DNA of 64,000 nucleotides from Micrococcus cohnii (lineage in GTDB: Bacteria; Actinomycetota; Actinomycetes; Actinomycetales; Micrococcaceae). Each line of letters begins with the position of its first letter. Position 1 is the first letter of the stretch. The DNA lies in contig NZ_JACHNA010000001.1 in the NCBI RefSeq assembly GCF_014205175.1, forward strand, positions 1,984,001 to 2,048,000, written 5' to 3'. The translations under genes and the position numbers were made by a program. Positions 1 through 9,474 of this stretch are shown here, piece after piece. The notes beneath the pieces were generated by a model. It searched no databases, was not told the DNA's origin, and saw only the letters and a list, made by a program, of their open reading frames with translations.

Positions 1-1006
1 GCCGGCCCTGCTGGTTCCGCCGACCCTCCCGGTCCCGCCCGTCGCTGCTGGGGCCGTGGGTGTCGGTCATGCCGGTGAAGTCCAGCGGGGCGGTCGTCGT
101 CTCGACCGGCTGCGTCAGCGCCTCGTCCGGGAAGTCCTGACTCAGGAACGGGCGCAGGCCGGGCACGAGCGCGACGGCGCCCGCCACGTCCTGACGCCGC
201 AGCGCGTCCGCGGCGTCCGAGAGTGCGGTCGCGTCCGAGGGGCGGTCCTTCGCGTCCTTCGAGAGCAGGCACATGATCAGCGCCCGCACCGGCTCCGGGA
301 TCGATTCCGGCAGCGGCGGCGGCGGGTCGTTCACCTGGGCCAGCGCGATCGCGATCTGGGACTCACCCGTGAACGGCCGCTTCCCGACGAGCGCCTCATA
401 GCCGATGACGCCGAGCGAGTAGAGGTCCGAGGAGCCCGTCGCCGTCTGCCCGGTGGCCTGCTCGGGGGCCAGGTACTGGGCGGTGCCCATCACCTGGCCG
501 GTGGCGGTGAGCGGCACCTGGTCGGCGAGGCGGGCGATGCCGAAGTCGGTCACCTTGACCCGGCCGGTCGGGGTGATGAGCAGGTTGCCGGGCTTGACGT
601 CGCGGTGCACGAGACCCTGAGCGTGGGCGGCGGAGAGGGCGGCGGCCGTCTGGGAGATGATCTTGAGCGTGCGCTCGGGTGAGAGCGACTTCTCCCGTTC
701 CAGGATCGTGGACAGCGGCAGGCCGGGCACGAGCTCCATGACGAGGTAGGCCGAACCCTTCTCCTCGCCGTAGTCGTACACGTTCGCGACGCCGGGGTGG
801 TTCAGCAGCGCGGTGTGCTGGGCCTCGGCGCGGAAGCGGCGCAGGAAGTTCGGGTCGCCCGTGTACTCCTCCTTCAGGATCTTCACGGCGGTCATCCGGC
901 CCAGGACCTTGTCCTTGGCCTTCCAGACCTCGCCCATGCCGCCGATCGCGATGCGGTCCGTCAACTGGTACCGCCCGCCCAGCGTGATTCCCGATGTCGG
1001 CCTCAT
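1..1006 (-). CDS. pknA: Serine/threonine protein kinase PknA-type, 3' end outside window
   Basis: Hanks-type Ser/Thr kinase that in Actinobacteria phosphorylates cell-division and peptidoglycan-synthesis proteins. The translated minus strand starts [20 protein letters not shown] and shows the glycine-rich loop (IGGMGEVW), the ATP-binding lysine (AVKIL), the catalytic loop HRDVKPGN, the DFG motif and the APE motif (LAPEQ). After the kinase domain it enters a polar linker and runs off the window, so the transmembrane segment and C-terminus are not seen. Its ATG overlaps the pbpA stop by 4 bases (ATGA), so it is translationally coupled. Being the first kinase after pbpA matches pknA in the usual rodA-pbpA-pknA-pknB order. 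The gene name rests on that order; the kinase identity itself is firm. Confidence 0.9.
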   Translation of the reverse strand, partial: MRPTSGITLGGRYQLTDRIAIGGMGEVWKAKDKVLGRMTAVKILKEEYTGDPNFLRRFRAEAQHTALLNHPGVANVYDYGEEKGSAYLVMELVPGLPLSTILEREKSLSPERTLKIISQTAAALSAAHAQGLVHRDVKPGNLLITPTGRVKVTDFGIARLADQVPLTATGQVMGTAQYLAPEQATGQTATGSSDLYSLGVIGYEALVGKRPFTGESQIAIALAQVNDPPPPLPESIPEPVRALIMCLLSKDAKDRPSDATALSDAADALRRQDVAGAVALVPGLRPFLSQDFPDEALTQPVETTTAPLDFTGMTDTHGPSSDGRDREGRRNQQGR

Positions 1007-2448
1007 TCTGCGACCACCGCTTCCATGATCCTCTTCATGTTGTCCACCGTGAGCCGGTGGCCTGTGCTCAAGTCCGTGTCCTCGATGACGATCGTCACCG
1101 CGTACTGCGGGTCCTCCGCGGGGGCGAAGCCCGTGATCCACGAGTGGACGTTATCCGTGCCGCCGATCTGCGCCGTGCCGGTCTTGGCGCCGATCTGCAC
1201 GAGGGACGATTTCGCGCCGGAGACGCCGCCGTTCTCGACCGCCTCGACCATCATCTCCTGCACCTGTCGGGCGACGTCCTCGCTCGTGGCGCGGCCCTTC
1301 TCCTTCGGGGTGAACTCTTCGACGGAGGACAGATCGGCGCGGCGGATCGACTCGACGAGCTGGGGCTGCATGACGACGCCGTCGTTCGCGATGCCCGCGG
1401 CGACCATGTTCATCTGCAGCGCCGTGGCCTGCACGTCGCGCTGTCCGATCGCCGACTGCGCGAGCGCCGGGTCGTCGAGCCCCTCGGGGAACGTCGACGG
1501 GGTCACCGGCAGCGGCATCTCGAAGCCCTCGTTGAACCCGAACCGCTCGGCGGTCTCGCGGATCTCGTCCTCCCCGAGCTTCACCGCGGCCTCGGCGAAC
1601 GGGGTGTTGCACGAGTTCGCGAGGATCCAGGTCAGCGTGGCCTTGTCCTTCGTCGAGCAGATGCCGCCGTCGTAGTTGCCCATGGGCGTCGAGGTGCCGG
1701 GCGGGGTGTAGGTGGCGGGGACCTCGAGCTCCTCGTCGGGGGAGTACTCGCCGGATTCGAGCATCGCGACCGTGTCGATCAGCTTGAAGGTCGAGCCGGG
1801 GGAGACCAGCTGCTGCGTCGCCCGGTTCTGGTAGGCGCTGCCGCCGGGGGTCTCGTCGAGGCGGCGCATGGCCTCCGCCGCCACGTCCGGGTCCGTCGAC
1901 GACAGCGCGTTCGCGTCGAACGTCGGCTTGGACACCATGGCCTTGACCTCGCCCGTGCGCACATCGGTGACGACGATCGAGCCGCGCACCGAGTCCGGCA
2001 ACGCCTCATGGGCGACGGCCTGGATCTGCGGGTCGATGGTCAGCTCCACCTGGTCGCCCTGGGCGGTCATGCCCGTGACGATCTCGAACGCGCGGTCCAT
2101 GAACTGCGAGTTCGCGGTGCCCGTGAGGCGCTTGTTCATGGCGTCCTCGAGGCCCGTGGCACCGTAGGTCAGCGAGTAGATGCCCGTCAGCGGGGCGTAC
2201 ATCGGCGAGTTCGCGTACGTGCGTTCATACTCGAACCGCCCGTCGGACTCGACGGATTCGGCGATCGGCGTGCCGTCCACGAGGATCGGGCCGCGCGGGG
2301 CTCCGTACTCGAGGAAGATCTGGCGCTTGTTCAGGTCATCGTCCTTGAGGTTCTCGGCGAACACCACCTGGATGACCGAGCCGGCGACGGCCAGCACGAG
2401 CACCAGGGACACCGCGAGCATCCAGGTGCGGCGGATGGCTTCGTTCAC
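1003..2448 (-). CDS. pbpA: Penicillin-binding protein PbpA (class B transpeptidase)
   Basis: Peptidoglycan DD-transpeptidase of 481 aa, anchored by one N-terminal membrane segment (about residues 9-31), with the catalytic domain outside the membrane. The three penicillin-binding motifs are present in order: SxxK at 219-222 (STFK), SxN at 279-281 (SCN) and KTG at 422-424. It partners the RodA/FtsW-type glycosyltransferase encoded immediately upstream, and its ATG overlaps the rodA stop by 4 bases. The downstream kinase overlaps its own stop in the same way. Length and motif spacing are normal for actinobacterial PbpA. Confidence 0.95.
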   Translation of the reverse strand: MNEAIRRTWMLAVSLVLVLAVAGSVIQVVFAENLKDDDLNKRQIFLEYGAPRGPILVDGTPIAESVESDGRFEYERTYANSPMYAPLTGIYSLTYGATGLEDAMNKRLTGTANSQFMDRAFEIVTGMTAQGDQVELTIDPQIQAVAHEALPDSVRGSIVVTDVRTGEVKAMVSKPTFDANALSSTDPDVAAEAMRRLDETPGGSAYQNRATQQLVSPGSTFKLIDTVAMLESGEYSPDEELEVPATYTPPGTSTPMGNYDGGICSTKDKATLTWILANSCNTPFAEAAVKLGEDEIRETAERFGFNEGFEMPLPVTPSTFPEGLDDPALAQSAIGQRDVQATALQMNMVAAGIANDGVVMQPQLVESIRRADLSSVEEFTPKEKGRATSEDVARQVQEMMVEAVENGGVSGAKSSLVQIGAKTGTAQIGGTDNVHSWITGFAPAEDPQYAVTIVIEDTDLSTGHRLTVDNMKRIMEAVVAE

Positions 2449-3869
2449 GACTGCTCACCTCCTCGGGACGCCCGGGCGGGCACGGGCACGGCGGTGGCCG
2501 GATCCAGGGCGCCGGCACCGGGGCCCGACGCGTTGACCATCGAGTCCATCACAACCGGCCGCCGGGCGGCATGGGAGACGCGCAGCACCAGGCCCATGAT
2601 CAGCCAGTTCGCGAGCAGCGACGAGCCGCCTGCCGCGAGGAAGGGGGTGGTCAGGCCGGTCATGGGGATCACGAGCATGACGCCGCCGGCCACGACGAAC
2701 AGCTGCCATGCGAGCGTGAACGCGAGGCCGGCCGCGAGCAGCTTGCCGAAGGCATCCCGTGCGCCGAGAGCCGTGCGCATCATGCGGGTGACGAGCAGCA
2801 GGTAGAGCACCAGCACGGCGGAGAGGCCGACGAAGCCGAGCTCCTCGCCGATCGTGGTGATGATCATGTCCGAGTGGTTCAAGGGGACGCGCCACGGGGC
2901 GCCCGCACCCAGACCGGTGCCCATCAGACCGCCGGAGGCCATACCGAACACGCCCTCGACGACCTGCAGGGAGCCGCCGTACTCGCGGTTGTAGATCTCC
3001 GGGTCGAAGGCGCCGAGCCACACGTCGAACCGGGCGGTCACGTGCGGCATGAACAAGAACGCCAGGACGGCGCCGAGCGCGATGAGCCCGAGGCCGATCA
3101 GGATCCAGGAGGAACGGGACGTGGCGACGTAGAGCATCGCCATGAACAGCCCGAAGAACAACAGGGCTGAGCCGAGGTCGCGCTGGAAGATCAGCACGCC
3201 CAGGGCGATCACCCAGGCGACGACGAGCGGGCCGAGGTCCTGGACGCGCGGGAAGGTGAGGGGCCCGAGCCGCTTGCCGGCGAGCAGGATGAGGTCGCGG
3301 TTGGCCGAGAGGTAGCCGGCGAAGAAGATCGAGAGCGTGATCTTGGCGATCTCGCCCGGCTGGAACGTGCCCACACCGAGGTTCACCCAGATGCGGGCGC
3401 CGTTGACCGTCATGCCGATCCCCGGCAGCAGCGGCAGGAGCAGCAGCACGCCGGAGGCCGCGAGGAACACGTAAGGCCAGCGGCGCAGCAGGCGGTGGTC
3501 TCGCACGAAGAACAGCAGGGCGGCCGCGGCGAGCATGGCGATGACGGACCAGCCCAGCTGGGCGTTCGCGTCCGCGAACGTGTTGACCGGCTCGAGCCGA
3601 TGGATCAGGGCGATGCCCAGTCCGTTGAGCCCCACCGTGATGGGCAACAGGTACGGGTCAGCGTAGGCGGCCCGCAGGCGCAGCACGACGTGCAGGACCA
3701 GGGACGCGCCGGCCAGGACCGCGATCTGGATCCAGTGCGCGTCCGTGATCGGCTGCTCCGTGCCGAGGGCGCCCAGCAGGTTCGCGCCAAGCGCGATGCC
3801 CAGGGCGAGCACGAGCAGCAGCAGCTCGGTGTTCCGGCGCGGGCTGGGCGGAGAGATCACCGAGGGCAT
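2445..3869 (-). CDS. rodA: SEDS-family peptidoglycan polymerase RodA/FtsW
   Basis: Polytopic membrane protein of 474 aa of the FtsW/RodA/SpoVE family, which polymerises lipid II into glycan strands together with a class B PBP. Many hydrophobic segments are visible from about residue 15 to the C-terminus, and the family signature NHSDMIITTIGEELGFVG lies in the extracytoplasmic loop of the second half. It sits one base after the pstP stop (TGA-g-ATG) and overlaps pbpA, its expected transpeptidase partner. The RodA-like rather than FtsW role is inferred from this neighbourhood. Confidence 0.93.
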   Translation of the reverse strand: MPSVISPPSPRRNTELLLLVLALGIALGANLLGALGTEQPITDAHWIQIAVLAGASLVLHVVLRLRAAYADPYLLPITVGLNGLGIALIHRLEPVNTFADANAQLGWSVIAMLAAAALLFFVRDHRLLRRWPYVFLAASGVLLLLPLLPGIGMTVNGARIWVNLGVGTFQPGEIAKITLSIFFAGYLSANRDLILLAGKRLGPLTFPRVQDLGPLVVAWVIALGVLIFQRDLGSALLFFGLFMAMLYVATSRSSWILIGLGLIALGAVLAFLFMPHVTARFDVWLGAFDPEIYNREYGGSLQVVEGVFGMASGGLMGTGLGAGAPWRVPLNHSDMIITTIGEELGFVGLSAVLVLYLLLVTRMMRTALGARDAFGKLLAAGLAFTLAWQLFVVAGGVMLVIPMTGLTTPFLAAGGSSLLANWLIMGLVLRVSHAARRPVVMDSMVNASGPGAGALDPATAVPVPARASRGGEQS

Positions 3870-3870
3870 C

Positions 3871-5607
3871 TCACTCGCCTCCTTCCGCGGGCGACGACGA
3901 GCCGGAGGACGAGTCGGACGATGACTCGGAGGACGGCGACGACTCTGCGCTCGAGCTCGAGGAGGACGACGACGAGGACCGGTCGGAGCGCGTCGAGGAG
4001 TCCTTCTTCCGGTCCTTCTCGTCCGTGCTCGTGCCGTCCTTGTCCTTGTCGTCCTCGGCTCGCCTGCCGTCGCGTTCGAGGTTCTCGATGATCCGGTCGG
4101 CCTGCTCGAGACTTTCGGCGGGCACGCCGGATTCCACGCGGCTGCGCGTGTAGCCGTTCAGGGAGTCCAGTTCGATGTCGGTGCGCCGGTCCACGTGGGA
4201 CAGGGAGATCGGGCCCAGCTGCTGCGGGACGCCCTTGAACACCGCGACGCGGCCCTCGTGCACGCCCACGTAGTGCTGCGTCTGCGTCCACAGGTAGCCC
4301 CAGACCAGCACCGCGCCCAGCAGCAGCGCCAGCAGCGCCGTGAACAGCGGGATGAAGACTCCGCGACGGTAGGGCCGGGGACGCAGCCGCTGCTCGGTGT
4401 AGTCCTCGTCGTACCCGTCGTCGATGTGGTCCTCGGCGACGTGTGCGCCGGCCGATGAGCCGCTGGGGGAGGTCGTGTCGGTCGAGTCGGCGCCTGTGCC
4501 GGCGTCGTCAGCGTCGTCGTGCAGCGAGCGGGTCGCCTCGGCCGCCGCGGCGGCCTTCGGCAGATCTCCGGGCGTGCGGGCGGCCGGGTCGTCCGGGACA
4601 GGCCCGCCGGAGGTGAGGATCGCGGCGGTCCGCAGCGGACGGTTCTGCGGGGTCGGTTCCTCGCCGAGCAGCACGGCGGCGCGACGCTTGGTCGTGGCCT
4701 TGGTGACGATCGGCAGGCGGTCGGTGTGCACCGCGTTGTCCGCGGCGCCGACGACGACGTGCGGGCGGGAGTCGAGGTCCTCGCGCAGCAGCCGGCCGGA
4801 CACGGCGCCGGGGCCCTCGGACTTCGCGGCGGCCAGAGCCTGCTCGGTCAGCGGCACCTCCGGGTTCGCCTCGAGCTCCTCGGGGGACGCCTCGACGATC
4901 TCGAACGCGAGGACCGTGACGTTGTCCGGGGCCCCGCCGTCGAGCGTCATTCGCAGCAGGTCGTCCAGGGCCTCGTCGAGGCTCTCGGCGTCGGCGAGGG
5001 TCGCGTGGATCGTCGGGACGGGGACGACGTCCGTCAGCCCGTCGGAGCAGAACAGCCAGCGCTCACCCACGCTGACGGGCACGTCGAACACGTCGAGCTC
5101 CGGGGAGGCGTCGACGTCGCCGAGCACGCGCATGAGCACGTTCTTGTTGGGGTGGCGTCCGGCCTCCTCGGGGGCGAGGCGGCCCTCGTCGACGAGGCGC
5201 TGCACGAACGTGTGGTCACGCGTGATCTGCTCGAACTCGCCGTCCTTGAGCCGGTAGGCGCGGGAGTCGCCGATATGCGCCATGTGCAGCGTCTCGCCGG
5301 CCAGCAGCGCGGCGGTGCACGTGGTGCCCATGCCCGCGAGCTTCGGGTTGGCGTGCACCAGCTCGTTGAGGATCAGGTTCGCGTTCTGGATCTCGTCGGG
5401 CAGGACGGTGGCCGGGTCCTCGTAGCCGGTCGCGTCGAGCGGGGCGAGGTCCAGCACGGTGGAGGCGCTCGCGACATCGCCGCCGACGTGCCCGCCCATG
5501 CCGTCGGCGAGCACCGCGAGGTGGCGGCCCACGTAGGCGGAGTCGTCGTTCTTCGCGCGGACACGTCCGACGTCGGAGCGGGCGGCGTAGCGGAGGACGT
5601 AGGGCAT
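3871..5607 (-). CDS. pstP: PP2C-type protein phosphatase PstP
   Basis: Membrane-anchored Ser/Thr phosphatase (578 aa) that reverses PknA/PknB phosphorylation. The PP2C domain fills about residues 1-240, with metal-binding motifs VRAKNDD (17-22), LADGMGGHVGG (33-43), GDSRAYRL (113-120), SDGLTD (188-193) and GGAPDNVTV (224-232). A cytoplasmic linker follows, then one transmembrane segment at about 417-440, an extracytoplasmic domain, and a low-complexity Asp/Lys then Ser/Glu-rich tail from about 520 to the end. That tail, with about ten consecutive serines, is longer than I expect for the family. The gene starts two bases after the fhaB stop. Confidence 0.94.
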   Translation of the reverse strand: MPYVLRYAARSDVGRVRAKNDDSAYVGRHLAVLADGMGGHVGGDVASASTVLDLAPLDATGYEDPATVLPDEIQNANLILNELVHANPKLAGMGTTCTAALLAGETLHMAHIGDSRAYRLKDGEFEQITRDHTFVQRLVDEGRLAPEEAGRHPNKNVLMRVLGDVDASPELDVFDVPVSVGERWLFCSDGLTDVVPVPTIHATLADAESLDEALDDLLRMTLDGGAPDNVTVLAFEIVEASPEELEANPEVPLTEQALAAAKSEGPGAVSGRLLREDLDSRPHVVVGAADNAVHTDRLPIVTKATTKRRAAVLLGEEPTPQNRPLRTAAILTSGGPVPDDPAARTPGDLPKAAAAAEATRSLHDDADDAGTGADSTDTTSPSGSSAGAHVAEDHIDDGYDEDYTEQRLRPRPYRRGVFIPLFTALLALLLGAVLVWGYLWTQTQHYVGVHEGRVAVFKGVPQQLGPISLSHVDRRTDIELDSLNGYTRSRVESGVPAESLEQADRIIENLERDGRRAEDDKDKDGTSTDEKDRKKDSSTRSDRSSSSSSSSSSAESSPSSESSSDSSSGSSSPAEGGE

Positions 5608-5609
5608 GG

Positions 5610-6206
5610 TCAGTCCTCGATCTCCATGACGGTCTTGCCGATCCGGATCGTGTTGTCCGGGCCGACGGGCAGCGCGCGGGTCACCTGGGTGCCGTCGACG
5701 AACGTGCCGTTGGTCGAGCCGAGGTCCTCGAGGAACCAGCGGGTGCCCTGCGGGAACAGGCGTGCGTGGCGGCCCGAGGCGTAGTCGTCCTCAAGGACGA
5801 GGTCCGCGTCCTGGGCGCGGCCCATCAGCAGCGGCTCGCCGCCCAGGCCGATGCGCGTACCGGCCTTGGGGCCGTCGGTGATGCGCAGGGTGCGGGCGAG
5901 CTTCGGCGCGGGCGTCGGGTCCGAGACGGGCGTGATCGTCTGGTGTGCCGCGTCCGTCGCGTCCGGCGGAGTCGGCTGCTCGGGTGCGGGCGCGCGGGAG
6001 CCGCCCGCGGCGGCGCCGGCGGCTGCGGAGGATCCGGAGCGGCCTGAGGTGGCACCGACGGCCTCCTGCTGTGCCTGGCGCATGCGCAGCTTGTTCTTCT
6101 TGCCGACGATCAGGTCGCGGCCCTGCGATGCGACGATCGAGACGATCAGGATCCACAGGGCCAGCAGCAGGCCGAAGCGTAGGGCGGCAATCGCGAGTTC
6201 GTTCAT
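5610..6206 (-). CDS. fhaB: FHA-domain protein FhaB/FipA-type
   Basis: Phosphothreonine-recognition protein of 198 aa with one N-terminal membrane helix (about 8-27), a Ser/Ala/Pro-rich linker, and a C-terminal forkhead-associated domain (about 100-195). The FHA core is visible as RAQDADLVLEDDYASGRHAR followed by LGSTNGTFVDG; the SGRH form replaces the more usual SRxH. In mycobacteria this protein links PknA/PknB signalling to the divisome. Its ATG overlaps the fhaA stop by 4 bases and pstP follows directly, so the genes form one translationally coupled operon. Confidence 0.92.
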   Translation of the reverse strand: MNELAIAALRFGLLLALWILIVSIVASQGRDLIVGKKNKLRMRQAQQEAVGATSGRSGSSAAAGAAAGGSRAPAPEQPTPPDATDAAHQTITPVSDPTPAPKLARTLRITDGPKAGTRIGLGGEPLLMGRAQDADLVLEDDYASGRHARLFPQGTRWFLEDLGSTNGTFVDGTQVTRALPVGPDNTIRIGKTVMEIED

Positions 6207-6994
6207 GCGCGGCTCCCGGTCCGGGCGTGGTCGGCGCGGTAGAGCATCGTGCTCTGCCCCAGTGTGATCTCGTCGCCGTCCTGCAGGGCGAAGGTGCCGT
6301 TCACCCGCTGGCCATTGACGCGCACGCCGTTGCGGGAGCCGAGGTCCACGAGGCGCACCAGATCCGCATCGCGTTCGAGGCGCACGTGCTCGCGGGAGAC
6401 GGAGGAGTCGGCGAGGACCAGGTCGGCGCGCTCGTGGGAACGGCCGACGACCGTGTCCGCGTCGTGCAGGGCATGCATGACGCCCTCGATGAGCAGGCCG
6501 GGGACCGGCTCCTCGCGGCGGACGGCATGGGAGCCCGCAGCCGGGGCGGGGGCGGGGATGTCGGGGTCCGTGTGCGCCTCGGGGGCGAGAGGCTGGTGTG
6601 GCTGGGTGCGCGAGGGGGCGCTGCCGTCGTCGAACTCCGGTTCCACCTCGACGCGTCCCGGGTGGACCTCGTCGTCCTCATGGAAGGCCACGCGCACCGT
6701 GCCGGCCAGCGTGTAGTCCTGCGAGTCCGCGTATCGGATGACCTCGTCGCACAGCTGCTGTGCGAGGGCGGAGCCCCACGCGCGGGCGCGCGCGAAGTCG
6801 TCGGGGCTCACGTGCACGGTGAAGGAATTGCGCGCGAGCATGCGGCCCTCGGTCACGCTCACGGACTCGTCGTCCATGGCCTGACGCAGGGCCGTGGCGA
6901 TCTCGACGGGCTTCACCGCCTGCGAGCCGCCCACGGAGAACGCCGAGCGAACCGCCTTTTCGAGGCCGCGTTCGAGGTTGTCCAGAAGTCCCAC
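6203..6994 (-). CDS. fhaA: DUF3662/FHA-domain protein FhaA
   Basis: First gene of the operon, 263 aa. The N-terminal half (about 1-115) is the DUF3662 domain typical of FhaA, followed by an acidic/proline linker and a C-terminal FHA domain (about 170-255) with ADLVLADSSVSREHVRLE and LGSRNGVRVNG. Known FhaA proteins bind phosphorylated pseudokinase MviN and restrain peptidoglycan synthesis. The start is a GTG (codons read GTG-GGA-CTT) with a GAAGGGG Shine-Dalgarno about nine bases upstream. An upstream -10-like TAGTAT supports transcription beginning here. Confidence 0.92.
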   Translation of the reverse strand: MGLLDNLERGLEKAVRSAFSVGGSQAVKPVEIATALRQAMDDESVSVTEGRMLARNSFTVHVSPDDFARARAWGSALAQQLCDEVIRYADSQDYTLAGTVRVAFHEDDEVHPGRVEVEPEFDDGSAPSRTQPHQPLAPEAHTDPDIPAPAPAAGSHAVRREEPVPGLLIEGVMHALHDADTVVGRSHERADLVLADSSVSREHVRLERDADLVRLVDLGSRNGVRVNGQRVNGTFALQDGDEITLGQSTMLYRADHARTGSRA

Positions 6995-7026
6995 CGGTGG
7001 GTCCCCTTCCGCAGATGTCTCCCCCG

Positions 7027-7032
7027 ATACTA
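7027..7032 (-). promoter_or_regulatory. Probable -10 of the fhaA operon
   Basis: On the minus strand TAGTAT lies 33 bases before the fhaA GTG, leaving room for a short leader that contains the GAAGGGG ribosome-binding site. No convincing -35 hexamer was seen. Confidence 0.4.
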
Positions 7033-7117
7033 CGGCCCGCTCGTGCGCATGGCCCCTGTAAGATCCGGGAGAGCGGGCTGACCGCGGGCGTCGTGGACGG
7101 CCCGGCGGAGGTGTAGT

Positions 7118-7147
7118 TTGTGCATGAGCGGGGACGTGGGGTATGCT
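7118..7147 (+). promoter_or_regulatory. Promoter of tRNA-Leu
   Basis: A -35-like TTGTGC (7118-7123) and -10 TATGCT (7142-7147) with an 18-base spacer stand about 57 bases before the mature tRNA 5' end. The geometry fits a sigma-70-type stable-RNA promoter. Confidence 0.55.
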
Positions 7148-7203
7148 TTTCTTCGCTGCTCACGGAGGTTCGGTGTTTCCATCGGCCCGGTGAGAAGCCA
7201 CTC

Positions 7204-7287
<84 letters not shown>

Positions 7288-7300
7288 CGGTATGTGAAGC

Positions 7301-7337
7301 AAGGCCCCGGTCTCCTCGGATGAGGAGGCCGGGGCCT
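7301..7337 (+). terminator. Hairpin terminator after tRNA-Leu
   Basis: A 17-bp stem (AAGGCCCCGG plus TCTCCTC, one T-G wobble) closes a 3-base loop, just after the tRNA. No run of T follows, as in many terminators of GC-rich Actinobacteria. Confidence 0.75.
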
Positions 7338-7618
7338 TGTCGTGTCTGCGAGGTGGGTGGCAGGCGTGGGTGTGGCCGCGACGGCCCGGGGTTTGAGTGG
7401 GTCGACGTCCGGGGCCGGGTTCCATCGAGGAAGCGGTCGAGGCGACTGCCGGTTCGTGCACTTCCGGGGCGGGGGCTGCCGGAGGTGACGTTGTCGGCCG
7501 CGGAGGGCCCCGAGGATGTATCGGAATCTTCGTCCGGGAGCAGGGACGAGTGATGTCGTTCCATAGACGGTGCGAAGGGTGCCGTGGATACGGTGGCCGG
7601 ATGGTTCGGAGGTTGAGT
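7338..7618. other. Non-coding stretch between tRNA-Leu and the paralogue cluster
   Basis: About 280 bases. An open frame runs through in phase with the next gene, but it has no start with a ribosome-binding site and reads as Gly/Arg low complexity, so I see no gene. No repeat of the tRNA 3' end marking an attachment site was found. Confidence 0.5.
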
Positions 7619-8302
7619 GTGGGACGTGTGAAGACGATGACGCGGCGGCGGTTCGCGCGGCTTTCGGAGGAGGAGCTGGTGGCGGCGGTGCCGTTCCGGG
7701 TGAAGGTGGCCTGGACCGGCTGGTGGCTGGGGTTGGCGATCTTCGTTGGTGGGGCGTGGTTCTTCGCGTGGGTGTTGTTCTTCTCGGAGGCGGAGACGAC
7801 GCCGATGGGGCAGATGTACAAGGCGTTGATGTGGATCGGGTTGCCGGTGTGTCTGTTCTTTCTGCCGGTGTATGTGATCGGGTGTCTGTTTCCTCGGCAT
7901 CTGACGGTGACGGAGGAGGGGCTCTCGACGCGGTGGTGGTCGGTGAGCTGGTTGCAGGTCGAGCAGATCGGGTACACAGGCGAGGCTGCCCCGGGCAAGG
8001 TGCAGGTGTTGTTCCGGGTGAGTCCGCAGTTGTGGGAGTCGGGGCTGCGGGAAGCGAACCGGTGGGACTCAGGGATGCCGTTCGGTGGTGGCGGGTTGAC
8101 GCGGGCCCGGCCCTGGGTCAGGACTCAGCGGAATCTGCTGCCCTTTGTTGTCGATCTAGGCGATCTCTTCCAGGTGCTGCATCATCGTGCGTGGCAGAGG
8201 GCTGGCCATGAGGGTGGGTATGGAGACGGTTACCCGGTGGTTCCGGATGGTCGTCGTGCGGTGGCCCCGAACACGCCGGCTGAGGGCGAGGAGCCCGCGT
8301 GA
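7619..8302 (+). CDS. Two-TM membrane protein with PH-like domain, paralogue 1
   Basis: Unknown function, 227 aa. Two hydrophobic helices (about residues 25-50 and 60-85) are followed by a region reading RHLTVTEEGLSTRWWSVSW, which resembles the strand pattern of bacterial PH-type domains. The family hallmark ANRWDSGMPFGGGG comes next. I chose the GTG at 7619 because GGAGGT lies six bases upstream and the start then matches paralogue 2 (VGRVKTMTRRRF versus VADRVRTMTRRRF). The gene ends in a GTGA overlap with the next gene. Its first two thirds are almost identical in DNA to the gene at 9721. The PH assignment is by eye and tentative. Confidence 0.7.
   Translation: MGRVKTMTRRRFARLSEEELVAAVPFRVKVAWTGWWLGLAIFVGGAWFFAWVLFFSEAETTPMGQMYKALMWIGLPVCLFFLPVYVIGCLFPRHLTVTEEGLSTRWWSVSWLQVEQIGYTGEAAPGKVQVLFRVSPQLWESGLREANRWDSGMPFGGGGLTRARPWVRTQRNLLPFVVDLGDLFQVLHHRAWQRAGHEGGYGDGYPVVPDGRRAVAPNTPAEGEEPA
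7633..8104 (+). repeat. Duplicated 472-bp block, copy 1
   Basis: Matches 9738-10209 at a constant offset of 2105 bases. By eye there are about 14 differences. Only two fall in the first 330 bases; the rest cluster in the part encoding the PH-like segment. Confidence 0.9.
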
Positions 8303-9474
8303 GCGCCGTGTTGGTGGGGCCGTTTGTGGTGCCGGTGCCCGAGGGGTGGGAGGCGGTCACGGACGGGTTGCATACCGGCGTCCTCGTCTTCGACCTGGCC
8401 GGTGACCTGTCCACTGTGGGAGAGAGGCCTGAGTCCCAGCTGCGTCCCAACGTGGTGCTGCGCTTCTTCACGGAGGAGTCCGGAGGCGGTGTCATGGCTG
8501 CGGCGCCGCGTGAGCTGTTCGCCGAGCATGCCCTGCGCCCGTGCACTCTCGTGTTGGCATACGACTACGCCGTCACCGGTGCAGGGCTGCCGGTCCGGCG
8601 TCACCACGTCGTGGTCGACATCGACGGCCAGGCAGTTCACAGCGTGCGGTGGTACGTGGGTCTCGGTGACGCGGTGCTGGAGATGACCCTGACGTTTGAC
8701 GAGCCGTGGTTCGGTGCAGAGTTCTGGGCGGTCTGCGACCGCGTCGTCTCCGACATCACCTCCGCTGAGATGCGGTCGGGTGGGAAGGAGATCTCGGGGC
8801 CGATAGTGCCGGAGAGCGGGGACCGTGAGCCGGAGTCGATTCTCGCGGTGGACGCGCCGCGGCTGGAGGCCGCAGAGTCGCTCGATATCGGGCTGTCGTT
8901 GCTGGCCGGTGAACGGGAACCGTGGCTCAGTGAGACCGAGGCGCCGCAGGACTGGCTGACCGAGGTGGCCGGATCTGAGGCGTTGTTGCGCGCAGAGGGC
9001 GTGGCGCGGGGCCGCCCCACAGTATGCGAGGCGTACCAGGTGGATGGGTCGGTCACCCTCAGGACGTCCGTGACGTGGGGATCTCCCGGGGCTGAGCAGG
9101 TGGAGCGGCGGTTTCTGCAGGCGACATCCAGTACCGCCGTGCTGCACATGATGGCGGCCCTGGACGTGCGAGCCGGTTGGCAGCGTGAGGTGATCGCGCA
9201 CGCATCCGCAGAGGAAAACCTGGCCGCCGACGATGTCGCCTGGGACGTCATAGCCGGTGGTGAGCGCGCTGTGAGTGTGCTGCACCAGCCGAGGGACGTC
9301 TGGACAGTGCGAGGCAGGGATGGTGAGCTGGTCGCCCACTGGTTGCAGCCTGACGGCAAGGGACTATTGGCGGTGCTGCACGACGACGAGGCCGCGCGGC
9401 TGACAGTGGGACCCGTTGACGGGTGGACGGTGTATCTACGGCTGCTCGAGGCTTGGTGGCGGGCCTACTCATGA
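8299..9474 (+). CDS. Hypothetical protein, possibly two-domain
   Basis: Unrecognised 391-aa protein with no signal peptide or membrane segment. The N-terminal half (about 1-155) begins with PFVVPVPEGWE and includes PNVVLRFF. This recalls the small Mog1/PsbP-like fold of LpqN-type proteins, but the resemblance is weak. An acidic linker (about 165-215) leads to a second half rich in beta-like strands that contains WDVIAGGERAVSVLH. The GTG start overlaps the preceding stop (GTGA), so it is probably translated with paralogue 1. No similar gene stands beside the other three paralogues. The coding call is firm from codon bias and coupling; function is unknown. Confidence 0.72.
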   Translation: MSAVLVGPFVVPVPEGWEAVTDGLHTGVLVFDLAGDLSTVGERPESQLRPNVVLRFFTEESGGGVMAAAPRELFAEHALRPCTLVLAYDYAVTGAGLPVRRHHVVVDIDGQAVHSVRWYVGLGDAVLEMTLTFDEPWFGAEFWAVCDRVVSDITSAEMRSGGKEISGPIVPESGDREPESILAVDAPRLEAAESLDIGLSLLAGEREPWLSETEAPQDWLTEVAGSEALLRAEGVARGRPTVCEAYQVDGSVTLRTSVTWGSPGAEQVERRFLQATSSTAVLHMMAALDVRAGWQREVIAHASAEENLAADDVAWDVIAGGERAVSVLHQPRDVWTVRGRDGELVAHWLQPDGKGLLAVLHDDEAARLTVGPVDGWTVYLRLLEAWWRAYS

